Positions 37,555 through 47,584 of a DNA stretch of 64,000 bases are shown in pieces. Numbering within the stretch: position 1 is the first letter of the stretch; each line of letters begins with the position of its first letter. The position numbers and the translations under genes were made by a program. The notes beneath the pieces are model-generated. The model worked only from the letters and a program-made list of their open reading frames with translations, was not told where the DNA came from and did no database searches. Source of the DNA: Rhabditoides inermis (Eukaryota; Nematoda; Chromadorea; Rhabditida; Rhabditidae); the NCBI GenBank assembly GCA_963966185.1, contig CAWZYM010000258.1, forward strand, positions 427,501 to 491,500, given 5' to 3'.

Positions 37555-39578
37555 GTAAATGTTGATGAGCATCTGTCTGTCAGAGGAGACGATCGAGTGA
37601 AGAATGGTGTACGCCCTGTTGTACGCCTTCGAGTAAATGATGAGGTTATGGTGAACCCAAGATATACAATTTCGTCGACTCCAACGATGGCAGTTGAGTC
37701 TACTGTGTAGATGCGGAGTGTATTCTTTTTTCTCAATGTACAGCGCCTTGGTCTTATGTGCGGCTAGAGGCAGTTGCCAGAGTATGGACGACTGATTGAC
37801 GATGTCAATGGCGTCTTGGAGTGTTTGACGGCTATCGTGTAGACCAAACAAACGGTAGAACTTCAGGTCGTCTGCGTAAGCACGGCAGGTGACGTGCTCG
37901 CGAAGTTGAGGTATGAGATCGGCGGTGAAGACGTTAAAGAGGACGGGACCAAAAACCGTTCCCTGTGGCCTGTGGCACTCCAAATAGAATGTCTTTTGAC
38001 AATGAGAAGGCAGAGTTGACTCGTACTTGGAATGTGCGGCCATCGAGGTAGTTACGTATCTAATTGACGACGGGTGTTCTAAACCCGTAAGAGTTGAGTT
38101 TCAGCACAAGCTCGTTGTGGCAGACTCTGTCGACTGCCTTGTCGAAGTCGAAGTAGATCACGTTGACGTCCTCCTTCTCGTCGACGGCGAGTGCCCAGTG
38201 GTCGAGACACTGCAGAAGCTGCAGCTGCAGCTCGGTCGATTTGCGGGCAATGAATCCGAACTGCTCGGCGGGCACGATGTTGCGGGCGGCGATGTGCTGC
38301 AGCATCGACTGCTTCAGAATCCGCTCGAAGACACGGCAAGAAAAACAGGTGCTCGAAATGGGACGGTACTGGAGCGGGTCGGTGGCGCCCTTCTCCTTCG
38401 GAATGGGAGTGATGAAGGAGGTCTTCCAGAGGGATGGAACGACTCCTGTCGATATACTTGAATTGAAGGTCTGTGAGAGCGGCTCGGCGACAGAGATGGC
38501 GACTAGCTTCAAGAAAATGCGGTCTGGAGTGAGAGCATAAGAGTTTGTCTCGTGCTGATGAGACAAACCGGGCATCCGAGTTTGTTTAGTCGGCCGCGAC
38601 AAATCGGGCGGCCGGGTTTGTCGTGTCAGGCAATAGTCCACGACAAACTGGCCGAACGGGTTTGTCGTGGCATCGATCAGCCACAGCAACAGACACTTTT
38701 TTCGTATTTATCGTATATTCACAACAAATCAATCAGTTTGCTATGTCGACGCAGTTTGTCGCATAAACTCGAAAAATTTCAAGCGCACTTCAGATGCATA
38801 CCAGAAAACACAAAAAAAAATATTTTTAGACGCCTTATATGAAGTGGTCCAGTGCTCGATCAGATCACAGACGATGTGCGGTGCAAAGTACGGCATGCAC
38901 GTCGACTTATCCTGGTGGGGTACGGTAGGCGTAAGGTTGTCGTCGGCAGTGAACACGGAAGAGAACGCCGCCGAGAGGAGAGCGACCTTGGCATCATCCT
39001 TGACGACAGAATGACCAGTACTGTCGCGTAGTATGAAGTTGGACGAGCGAGTGAAGGGGCGACAGTTGACGTATCTGTAGAAGCGTTGCTTGTCGTTGCT
39101 TCGAGCAATAGCGCGCTCGACAGAACGAGTGTACTTGGCAATGAGGCGCTTGCAATTGACGTCGCAGTCGTCGAACTTCTGCTTGCGGGTGTCGCAAGGG
39201 AACGCCAGTTATGCCTGGAAGAGCTGTTCCCGGTGGGCGGTGATACTGGCCAAGTATTCCGGTACTCGTATCCCATGTGGAGAGGATCTCTTCATGGAAA
39301 CGAACCGATCGATGGCTTGGTGGATGATGTCGGGGAAGATGACGTACATCTCGTCGGCCGACGACGAGGCGCGAAAAAGGTTCGTGGCACGTCCACTATA
39401 GCAAAGGTGATGCGGTCGTAGTCGGCAGACTCATAGTCTCTCCTCCAAGTGACAGGGAGGGCGACGCGTGGAATGGCAGTGACGATGGAGATTCCGAAGT
39501 GATCCAAAGTGCCGAGAGGGGCAGTGATAGACCAGGATGTATCAGAATCAGAATCAGAATATTCATAGCACATGGCAA
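37468..39578 (-). pseudogene. Decayed CR1/Jockey-type ORF2, copy B
   Basis: Counterpart of 4,560-6,664 with the same order of remnants: endonuclease end, SSVFTADDNLTP linker, VIYFDFDKAVDRV and AYADDLKFY. The stop after RTPVVN is the same. Small differences include loss of a 9-nt piece near 38,515 and a longer (GA)n at the 3' end (about 37,480-37,552). Confidence 0.75.
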
Positions 39579-40337
39579 TGTAATTTACGGTGAGGTTACG
39601 GTAAAGTACAGTAATGCGACGCCTACTGCGAGTTCCAACAATACGGATTTTGGTGGTCCCGTGGATGCGTACGTATTGTTGGTGATGCTTGTCATCCCCT
39701 GCTTGCGGCTTCTGGGGAAGTTTCGATCTAGGCGGCGGAAGATCCTTGCTCCGACGATCGATCGCGAAGAGACGTCTCCGAGAGTTTCATCGTCTTCGAG
39801 GATTCCTCTCCAGTCTCAATGCCGTAGATGTAGATAGCAGCAAAACCGAATACCGGTCCGGTCAATGGCCTCCGCCGCACAGCGTTTAGGGGTCGGGGGG
39901 ATAACAGGGGTAGGCACGCGACCGCGCGCTGGCAGAGAAATGAGAGGAATGATAGGATGTATAGGAGGTTGTGAACACTGCCACCGTATACCGTTACTTG
40001 TAGACAGGCGTAGACAGGCACATGAACAGTACATTTTATATTTTCTAAGATACACAGTTCGCCAAATTTTCGGTAAAGAAAGAACTGATACTATCATAAA
40101 AAAACTGATACTACCATTTTGAGACGATGAGATACAAAGTATCCAATAGTATTGCTGTGATTAGTGATAGAAGCGGAGTATGGGTGCAAAAGAGTTTGGC
40201 GTTCAGCGAGCAGCTTCACTTCCACGTGTAGCACAGAGGAGTGTCGTGGAATGTCCAGGCAGTCGCATTCGCTTGATACGCGTACAATTCGGCAAGATCC
40301 GTCACGACGATTCGTTGAAAGCCTTGATCAATAACCG
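39579..40337. other. Spacer without recognised gene, copy B
   Basis: Counterpart of 6,665-7,450, with shorter homopolymer runs and one fewer ACTGATACTATC unit. Confidence 0.5.
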
Positions 40338-41553
40338 TTATAGACAACTTGATGTCCCTTTCATGATGTGAACGGCTGATTTCAGCAATTGGATATGCTA
40401 CCTTTATGATCAACTGCATGAAGTGGTATGTTTGCGTTGCAGGTTTCTTCCGACGCGCAGTATCCCTCCAGATGTAGTTGCCGAGGTTCTCTCCCTTTCA
40501 ATGTCGATTGATTGGTGAGAATTTTCACCGCTGTGAACAGAGAATGCAGATGATCACATACACATAAACAAAACCTACCTCTGAGCGTAGTTTCATCAAC
40601 ATATTGCGAGTGATACAAGGGCGTTAGTTTGCCGTTGCAAGTTGTGTTGAACCGTTTCAGATTGTTTTCAGAAAGATCGGGACGGACGAGACGACCGAGA
40701 TCGCCTTGGGAAAGAGTGTGTGACAGGGAGGGACGAGCTCACGGTTGGTCGTAACTGTGTAGCCTTGGCGTAGAAGGTCGGCGGCGATGGCGGGCGATGT
40801 GAGCGCAGTGTGTGGACTGCTGTGCATTTGCCCAACCGGTGTGTGTTTGCGATACAACGACAGCAGCGGTTGCGTTTGCTGAACTTGCCTTATTGGCTGG
40901 TACGAAGGTGCGCGTTAGAAAATCGTCAAGTATCGTGTTGTGCCAGATTCTATCGTTCACCCCATCCTCTCGCGCAAAGAGTACTCATGAAATATCTTGG
41001 ATCGGGAACTACACTTTCATCTTTACTTTGACATGTTTGGTACCTGTAGTTTTAACTGCTGCCATACATGGTTTCCGTTTTGTAACACACATGCTGAGAA
41101 ATCGAGATTTGCGAAAACCTTAATAAAACGTTTCAGTCATTATCAGATTATCATCAAATACAAATGCTGATAACTACCTGCATGAAACCGAGTTTTTCTC
41201 CGGGAGACTTCGTGAAGCGACAAAGAGTCTCCATCTTCTGGTGGGAGAACGAAGGTCCGTTGAAACACTAAAAAAACATAAACGATGCAGAGACAGTTGG
41301 AACTAACCATTGCAACGGTGCTGTTTGGGTGGAAGAGTTGCACGGAGAAAAGAGTAGCAGAGCCGATTTTGTTGCATTCTGCCATGTTCTCTTTGTAGCC
41401 AAAATCTGCGAGAGAGCTGGATAGATTAGACAGCAGTTGAGTGGTATAACATGCTATTTGTAACAGTTGGACGACCATCTCTCGGAATGGAACGTGTACC
41501 AATGGGCTTGTGGATTTGCCGCCCTTGGTTTCGGTTGCTCTGGCAGTCGGCAA
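40338..41553 (-). CDS. Unrecognised multi-exon gene, copy B
   Basis: Same coding-like blocks as 7,451-8,653, including YKENMAECNKIGSATLFSV near 41,370, KSPGEKLGFMQ near 41,190, the RPDLSENNLKRF region near 40,670 and GYCASEETCNANIP near 40,450. Differences are mostly single bases; a 9-nt insertion (GCGATGGCG) occurs near 40,787. Family not recognised. The LTR unit lies about 300 bp upstream of its 5' side and could have separated it from regulatory sequence. Confidence 0.4.
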
Positions 41554-42043
41554 CTACATAACTCTTCACAACTGTCAAACAGCGTATGTATACTGCCACG
41601 CGTCAACGACTTATGGCAAACACATTCGTACAAATGTGATGCGCAACTGCCGAGAGACGGTACGACACTTCAGAAAGACGTAATGCACGTTTTCGATGTG
41701 AAATGTGTGAATGGGGAGTTGGTGATTGAAATGCAAGCAAACCCAACCAGCAAGAAGTCAACAACTGATAGAAAGATGAAATCTCAGAAGAAAAATCACG
41801 TGTGCGCTAGACGAATGCAACATTAAGAGGATGAGTACTGAATATTCACGAAGATGTCAGCGAGGCGACACGCTATCTCGCTGATGCACTCTCTCTCACT
41901 TCGTTCACTCGAGTGCTAATCTCTCTCTTCCAGTGCCGGCAGCACGAGGGGCGGGAACGGCCGGCCGGACTCACCGCCGACCTCCCACTGATCTACCGCC
42001 GTCGCTGATTGGTCGATAGAAGACACGAGAACGCGCCTGCCGA

Positions 42044-42052
42044 CTACATAAG
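42044..42052 (+). promoter_or_regulatory. LTR core promoter candidate
   Basis: TACATAAGG, about 30 nt after an inverted CCAAT box (GATTGGTCG). The same pair is in the 3' LTR near 52,544 and 52,579. Position inside the LTR fits the U3 to R boundary. Confidence 0.45.
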
Positions 42053-42108
42053 GGGACGGCGCGACTGTTCGAGGCTTTAGTATGAGCGCGGCCGATCAAG
42101 CCCTCTGA

Positions 42109-42744
42109 CACGGGCGGCCCACGCACTTAAGGTGGCCGATTCTTATGCAATTAAGCCACTATACACAACTTTTCACGCTGAATCCGAATATGACCATAAC
42201 TTTCCCAAAATAGCACTTTGAAAGGAGTTCGGCCACGTTCCGAATAGACTACCCTTGAAAACGACCGGTGAAACAACAGCGGCGTGGCGGAATGGTTAGT
42301 GAGTTAGGAAATCGGAAATGACGGTCGGCGGTTCTATTCCCCCTGCTGTCACTAGTTTTTGCAGTGCGTCTAGATCAAAGCTTATAACAGTTTATTGTTG
42401 TTTTGTTAACAACGATGTTTTTGCATAACCATACAATTGAAATTATGTAAAATCCAATTGGAGGGTATGGTGGCGAGGATAAAATTTGCAAAAAAACCTG
42501 GTGACAGCAGGGGGAATAGAACCGCCGACCGTCATTTCCGATTTCCTAACTCACTAACCATTCCGCCACGCCGCTGTTGTTTCACCGGTCGTTTTCAAGG
42601 GTAGTCTATTCGGCACGTGGCCGAACTCCTTTCAAAGTGCTATTTTGGGAAAGTTATGGTCATATTCGGATTCAGCGTGAAAAGTTGTGTATAGGTTCTT
42701 AATTGCATAAGAATCGGCCACCTTAAGTGCGTGGGCCGCCCGTG
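42109..42744. mobile_element. MITE in the 5' LTR with tRNA-like sequence in both arms, TGA target duplication
   Basis: The 3' LTR gives the exact empty site. The element is 636 bp with 3-bp duplication TGA (42,106-42,108 and 42,745-42,747). Arms of about 260 bp start CACGGGCGGCCCACGCACTT. Each arm contains a tRNA-like block with TGGCGGAATGGTTAGTGAG (A box) and CGGTTCTATTCCCCC (B box), in plus orientation near 42,283 and minus orientation near 42,505. No ORF. The 3-bp duplication and CAC terminus recall CACTA-type elements, but that is tentative. Confidence 0.85.
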
Positions 42745-42767
42745 TGAGAGCACGGTCTCAAGACCAC

Positions 42768-42787
42768 TGGCTTGTTATCGCCGCCCA
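42768..42787 (+). repeat. Recurrent 20-nt motif, site 1 (5' LTR)
   Basis: TGGCTTGTTATCGCCGCCCA. Preceded by a small hairpin, TGAGA-GCACGG-TCTCA, intact in the 3' LTR and made of TSD plus LTR bases here. Confidence 0.85.
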
Positions 42788-43033
42788 GTGTCAAACTATC
42801 CCCTTCCCCCTTACCGCGTGGTGTCATAAATACTTTGTGTACACTCGTGTCCGTGGTACTGTACTCATTCGCGGGACCGTAGATCTTTGGTATCGATTCC
42901 GGCCTCGCTCTGCTCGCTCGTCTCTTCCACAATCGAGCCTCTGGGTCGAGTAGTGTTCTAGTTCGTCTAGGCCTCTCAACTGATGGAGGAGTGTCCTTGG
43001 GCAAGACGTGATATACATCTTCGGATGCTGTCA

Positions 43034-44271
43034 CATCCTTCTGATTGGTAGCCAGCGAGTAACGTTTCTCTCTCTTCTTTTAAGGTAGCAAGATTGGTAT
43101 TGGTATTCCACCTCTTTCATGTGTTGTTTTCTCCCCGGAAGTAGCTAGCCGGCGAGAGAGATACGCATTTCCACCGATCGATTGCTCGCTCTTCTCTGCC
43201 CCATTGTCGCTCTTTGGCGCGGAGAGAGTGTTTGGACGTGAGAGGGCGCAGACGAGTGCGCGGGTCAGCTCGCTCTTATTGCCAGCGGAACAAGTGTGGA
43301 CGGTCGTAGCCGGATCCCTGGTTCCTGCGGCCTATTGCCAGGTACGCAATTCGTACGTAAGTTTTGCTATCTTTATCCTGTTATTTAATGTAATTATACC
43401 GCGTGCTTGTAGTTGTTATCAGTGGACCGTATAATGGTTACAAGTAGCGTAGGGTGTGGTGTGTAGTTTTGCGATGCAATGTTTCCGTACATTCTACAAC
43501 CGCGCATACGTGTCTCCCGCGACGTATCCCGTAAAAACCGCGTTACTAGGACGTGGCTAGGTTTATCTAGTAATCCTCAAACCGGCAAAGCGAGGAGGAT
43601 ATCCACTTTTTTCTCGAGATGGATTTTTGGCTTTGTTTCAGCCCACCCACGTATAGTCAAACAACTCGGATAGGGCGCCCGCGGGTTATTAGACGTCACC
43701 GCCGAGAGCATTTCGGCTGTAGCGCATGCGGTAGACTCCCTAGAGATGGGCGGGGGACGTGCATGTAGGCAGATCGCACTAATCAGGTAAGGCGACTCAA
43801 GCGCATGTGCGAATGGAACCATCGATGAGCTCCCGAACATTCTAATCACCAAACAACCCGGTGAGCGAGTAGAAATAGGGGTAATGCGACCATTCAAGCA
43901 CCCTCTTCCTTTCTATGATGTGCTACGACACGTGTGTTTCTTTCTTCTGGTTAGGTTATCTATTATGACCGCATTTTTGTGTAATTCGTGGTTTGTGAAC
44001 TCTCGTATTTTTGTACTTTTGATCTTTTACTTTCTGTCTCTCCCTATCATTCGAGTCTGGTCGTTGATCTTATCGCGCGCGCGCTTATCATTTCCAGACA
44101 GGCGTGTTGTTTTGCAGTCTAGCATTGATGATTGATTGCGTGACTGATTGCCTTCCACTTTTCACTCGTGTCATTCTAGGTCCGCCTCGAACGCAGGGTG
44201 GTCATCACAGATAAGTTTATTGTCAGGTAAGTTTACTCTCTCTCTCGGTCTAGTGAGTTCCACTCACGCCC
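43034..44271. other. Leader region between 5' LTR and Gag, no gene recognised
   Basis: About 1.2 kb of untranslated sequence. A good 5' splice site (TCAG|GTAAGT at 44,226) precedes the motif at 44,272. Confidence 0.5.
43046..43060 (+). promoter_or_regulatory. Possible primer-binding site
   Basis: TGGTAGCCAGCGAGT starts 12 nt after the 5' LTR. A TGG start is expected for pairing with tRNA CCA ends, but the distance is longer than usual and I cannot name a matching tRNA. Confidence 0.25.
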
Positions 44272-44291
44272 TGGCTTGTTATCGCCGCCCA
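44272..44291 (+). repeat. Recurrent 20-nt motif, site 2 (before Gag)
   Basis: TGGCTTGTTATCGCCGCCCA. Preceded by TCTAGTGAG-TTCCA-CTCACGCCC, a 5-bp hairpin. A pyrimidine tract and splice acceptor (CCGTTATAG, 44,342) follow, then the Gag ATG at 44,362. Confidence 0.9.
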
Positions 44292-44361
44292 ACGCAAACA
44301 CCTTCCTTATTTCCTCTTTTCTCTCTCTAATCTCCGTTATAGCAACGCGAGTACGCGCGGA

Positions 44362-46779
44362 ATGAGTGGTTCGGGGATTGTGGATACGCCCGCGCCGCGT
44401 ATGCGCACGCGGGGGATGTCGAGGCGCGAGCAGGAGATGGGAAGCGGAGGAGCACCTGATGATATCTCTGATATCAGCCCCCTCGAGAACACTATCAGGG
44501 AGCAGGAGCTGGACACCAGTGAGAGGGAGGACGTCAACGAGCCACCCAACGTGGCCTCATTCGTTCATCAGTATTCCTTGCAGGGATCGGTGCTCGACCG
44601 GCTGGCGAAGGTGAACCTGGAGAAAGGACGCGGGAGTGAAGTGAGGTTCGTTCGTGACAACGCCGCCCGCGCCGTGGCCGAGATGTACAGACACAAGATC
44701 TGCATCGACCGTACGCGGAAGGAGGACATTGACACACTCGCGGCCACGACAGCTGATTTGACGGCGCAGGTAAACTCGATTAATATTCAGCCTCCCGCTC
44801 AGCGACGTGAGGTGACGATGCGCCCGGCAAAGTTCGGCTACTTCAATGGCGAGTCGACGGACGCGAACGCAATCTTCACGTTCGAGCAGGAATTCCAGGA
44901 CGCCATGCTCACTGAGGGTGGAACGAACAAGGAACGCCAGGCCGTCAAGCTCATCAGCCACCTGAAGGGAATGGCGCGCGACTCGATAAACTGTCTGCCG
45001 AACGAGCAGCTTCGAGACCCGGACTCTATCCTGGCTCATCTCAAGGCCCGATTCGCATCGGAACTGGCTCGCAAGAAGGCTCTGCTCGAGATGAAGACTA
45101 TGCGCTGGAAACCGGCGAGTGAGTCAATTGATCAGTTCGCGTACAGGCTGCGCAAGACCATCAGGATGGCGAGCTTGGGACGCGACAGCGACTTCTACAA
45201 GTTCACGCTGCGCAAGCTGTTCCTGGAAGGAGTGGGACAAGATATGAAGGTAAGGATTCTTTGCAGTAACAATGTCGACTCGCTCGAGGAGGTCATGGAA
45301 AGGGCGCGTCAGCTCGAGGCGATCATTGGACGCCTGGACACGACGACGGCACAAGTGGCCGCTATTTCGAGCAACAGCCCGGCCAGGCACCCGACGACGT
45401 TCTGTATGTACTGCAACCATGACGGACACGCGATGTCCACATGTTGGGCGAGGTTCACCGACCTCGGATTCACCAGGTCGCAGTCTCAGCAGCTGGCTGG
45501 AGGAGCGACTCTGGAGAAGGTGCTGGGTCTGGATAAAAGAGAGAGGTCGGAGGCCAATATGGTGCCTCTGGGTATTTTGAAGCACAGTAAGTGCAAGGTG
45601 TGTAAGTCCCCGGATCATCTTGCCGTTCACTGTCCTTACAGGTCAGACGGAGTGGTACAGCTGGCGCAGATCAACACGATCAACGTCAGCTCCTTCGCCG
45701 GCCTGAGGAAGGAGCAGCAGGAGAGCTGGGATGAGGAGCAGGAGGCTCCGAAGTACGGATTCAAGCGCAAGAGACTTCTCAATCCCGGCGCTTTTGCTAT
45801 GATGTTCATCGTAGCCACTCTGATCCATTCCGCCGACGCCGCACCCAACTCGACGACGACTCCGATGGAGGGAGCGTGGGATGAGTACTGGCCGACGGTG
45901 GGATGGGGAGTGATGGGTATGATGTGGGTGCTTGCAGCGGTTCAGCTCTGCATTCGCGTGACCAAGAAGCACGGCGGATATTTGATGGCGTTGACGACCG
46001 ACAAGGTGGTCACTATCAAGGTGCGCGCCGGCGCCAATGGACTCTGGCCGTTCCACTACGCCTGGATAGACACGGGCGCGAGCAAGTCTGTCGTGCACAA
46101 CCGCGTGGTTGAGAAGTACGAGTGGACGATGACCCGCACTTCCATCACTACCTACACCGCCAACGGATCTCTGGACGTGATTGGCACTATCACCAGGAAG
46201 ATATTGATTGATGGATGCGGACTCATCCACACTACGTTCTACGTCGTCGAGACGCTGCCAGTCGACTTCATCATCGGAAACAATACGTTGCACGAGGTGG
46301 CCTCGCTAACGATTGATTACAGAACCAGCTTCATCACTCTCGGCACGTGGAAGATCCCGATGTTGGTCTCGGGCGGACTATGGGCGATGCCTCGCTCTGC
46401 CCTCGCTCGCACCACCGCTGAGATGTTCATCGAGGAGCGAAGGAGGAAGTTCAAGCAATTCTGCGAGCGTTGTGAGGTGATGGGACACTGTCGCCAGCGC
46501 TGTTTCGCCAGGAACAGGCCGAGGAGCAGCAACATGACACCGCTCTTCGAGATGTCGCCCCGCAACGAGTGCATCTACTGTTCAAGGACGGGTCACTGGG
46601 TCGGGAACTGCCGTAGGCGGATTGAGATTCAGAATAACCTTTTCATGCACAGGAGCGAGCCCGTCTTCAGCCGCCGTTCGAACGCGACTCAGGCGGAGAG
46701 GCGCGAGCTGTGGAACGAGAACATGGAGATGCACCTCGAGAACCTCATGGCCGGCATCTCGATCGAGGAGCGTCATTAA
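44362..46779 (+). CDS. gag-pr: Gag-protease polyprotein with four CCHC zinc knuckles and two hydrophobic segments
   Basis: Single 805-codon ORF. Residues about 150-325 form a Retrotrans_gag-like helical region (AKFGYFNGESTDANAIFTFE; IDQFAYRLRKTI). Two CX2CX4HX4C knuckles follow at about 348-361 and 411-424. Then come two hydrophobic stretches, about 476-493 (signal-peptide-like, ending ADAAP) and 513-532 (MGMMWVLAAVQLC), unusual inside such a protein. A retropepsin domain begins near 545 with DTGAS at about 570 and FIIGNNTL some 70 residues later. Two more CCHC knuckles lie in the C-terminal 100 residues. It would assemble a nucleocapsid and self-process. The ORF is intact and ends TAA. No polymerase continues in any frame downstream. 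Confidence 0.88.
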   Translation: MSGSGIVDTPAPRMRTRGMSRREQEMGSGGAPDDISDISPLENTIREQELDTSEREDVNEPPNVASFVHQYSLQGSVLDRLAKVNLEKGRGSEVRFVRDNAARAVAEMYRHKICIDRTRKEDIDTLAATTADLTAQVNSINIQPPAQRREVTMRPAKFGYFNGESTDANAIFTFEQEFQDAMLTEGGTNKERQAVKLISHLKGMARDSINCLPNEQLRDPDSILAHLKARFASELARKKALLEMKTMRWKPASESIDQFAYRLRKTIRMASLGRDSDFYKFTLRKLFLEGVGQDMKVRILCSNNVDSLEEVMERARQLEAIIGRLDTTTAQVAAISSNSPARHPTTFCMYCNHDGHAMSTCWARFTDLGFTRSQSQQLAGGATLEKVLGLDKRERSEANMVPLGILKHSKCKVCKSPDHLAVHCPYRSDGVVQLAQINTINVSSFAGLRKEQQESWDEEQEAPKYGFKRKRLLNPGAFAMMFIVATLIHSADAAPNSTTTPMEGAWDEYWPTVGWGVMGMMWVLAAVQLCIRVTKKHGGYLMALTTDKVVTIKVRAGANGLWPFHYAWIDTGASKSVVHNRVVEKYEWTMTRTSITTYTANGSLDVIGTITRKILIDGCGLIHTTFYVVETLPVDFIIGNNTLHEVASLTIDYRTSFITLGTWKIPMLVSGGLWAMPRSALARTTAEMFIEERRRKFKQFCERCEVMGHCRQRCFARNRPRSSNMTPLFEMSPRNECIYCSRTGHWVGNCRRRIEIQNNLFMHRSEPVFSRRSNATQAERRELWNENMEMHLENLMAGISIEERH

Positions 46780-46868
46780 GGTATATCAGTGGGAAAGCTC
46801 TCTGCTTGCTATCCCTTGTTTTCTTTACCTCCTTTTCCTTGTCTGTCTAGTGAGCTTGCTCACGCCCC

Positions 46869-46888
46869 TGGCTTGTTATCGCCGCCCC
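46869..46888 (+). repeat. Recurrent 20-nt motif, site 3 (after Gag)
   Basis: TGGCTTGTTATCGCCGCCCC. Preceded by TCTAGTGAGC-TT-GCTCACGCCCC, a 6-bp hairpin with paired changes relative to site 2. Followed by a pyrimidine tract and TTTATGCAG. Confidence 0.9.
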
Positions 46889-47141
46889 ACTTCAACTATA
46901 TCTCTTTTCTCTGCGTGGTTCTTTTTCTTTTATGCAGTCAGGTGAGAGGAGGTCGACTGTCAGGTCAGGTGAGACAAAGAGGGAGGAGAGGGAGAGAACA
47001 GGTGATTTACAAGCAGAAGCAACAACCGTTTGTGCACGTATTTATTTTAGTACGACTTCCAGCCGAGCCGCCTTGGCCGAAAACGAGCGCGACCGCTGGG
47101 GGTATACTCGAGTAATATGGAGCACATCCGTGTAGATTTGT

Positions 47142-47147
47142 AATAAA
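47142..47147 (+). terminator. Candidate polyadenylation signal for Gag-protease mRNA
   Basis: AATAAA within TTGTAGATTTGTAATAAATT, 363 nt after the Gag stop. The phrase TTGTAGATTTGTAAT recurs near 52,297, ahead of the 3' LTR. Confidence 0.5.
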
Positions 47148-47510
47148 TTTTTCTAGCACTTTTCTGTTCTATTTGATCAGAACGCGGTAAATTTAAATAC
47201 GTAAACCTTATTTAATTGTATTTTTTCCTGATTTTTGAACGCAGAAATGGTCCCGCCGCGAATACAGTCTGCCGTCATGAGGTCATCACGAGGAGAGAGA
47301 GAGTTTCGATATTGTGCGAATTTCGTATTTTTGTGTTGTATTTGATGTTGTTTTCGTTATTTTGTGTTGAATTTTGTATTGTTACACGTAGAATAATTTT
47401 GCGATTGTTGCACAGTGCGCGTTAGGGTGACTTTGACTGTATCAGCCGCCATTTTCGCTGTTGTACGACGTTTTGCATTTATTTACGTAAATTTTTTTTT
47501 TGCAGTGTTG

Positions 47511-47530
47511 CGCTTGTTATCGCCGCCCCA
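47511..47530 (+). repeat. Recurrent 20-nt motif, site 4 (before helicase)
   Basis: CGCTTGTTATCGCCGCCCCA, 5 nt after a TTTTGCAG acceptor and 54 nt before the helicase ATG. No hairpin precedes this copy. Confidence 0.85.
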
Positions 47531-47584
47531 CAAGCACTCAATCTTTGTCTACTATTATCTATTCTGTCATCATATTATTCCGCT

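Larger units (their letters stand above)
41855..43033 (+). repeat. 5' LTR (interrupted by a 636-bp MITE)
   Basis: 540 bp plus the MITE and its 3-bp duplication. Begins TGTCAGCGAGGCGACACGC and ends GGATGCTGTCA. Has an inverted CCAAT (ATTGG at 42,009) and TATA-like CATAAGGGG near 42,046, with the 20-nt recurrent motif downstream at 42,768. Confidence 0.9.
46780..47584. other. Region between Gag-protease and helicase genes
   Basis: No coding potential recognised. Contains motif site 3, an AATAAA (47,142), a run of T followed by TTTTGCAG acceptor (47,491-47,505) and motif site 4. Reads as the 3' end of one transcription unit and the 5' region of the next. Confidence 0.55.

Noticed and set aside
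44534..46776. Long antisense frames opposite Gag-protease and helicase
   Set aside because: They have no recognisable motifs and mirror the GC-rich codon pattern of the sense genes.
46780..47584. A missing pol gene between Gag-protease and helicase
   Set aside because: Only about 0.8 kb, with stops in all frames and no RT or integrase motif.
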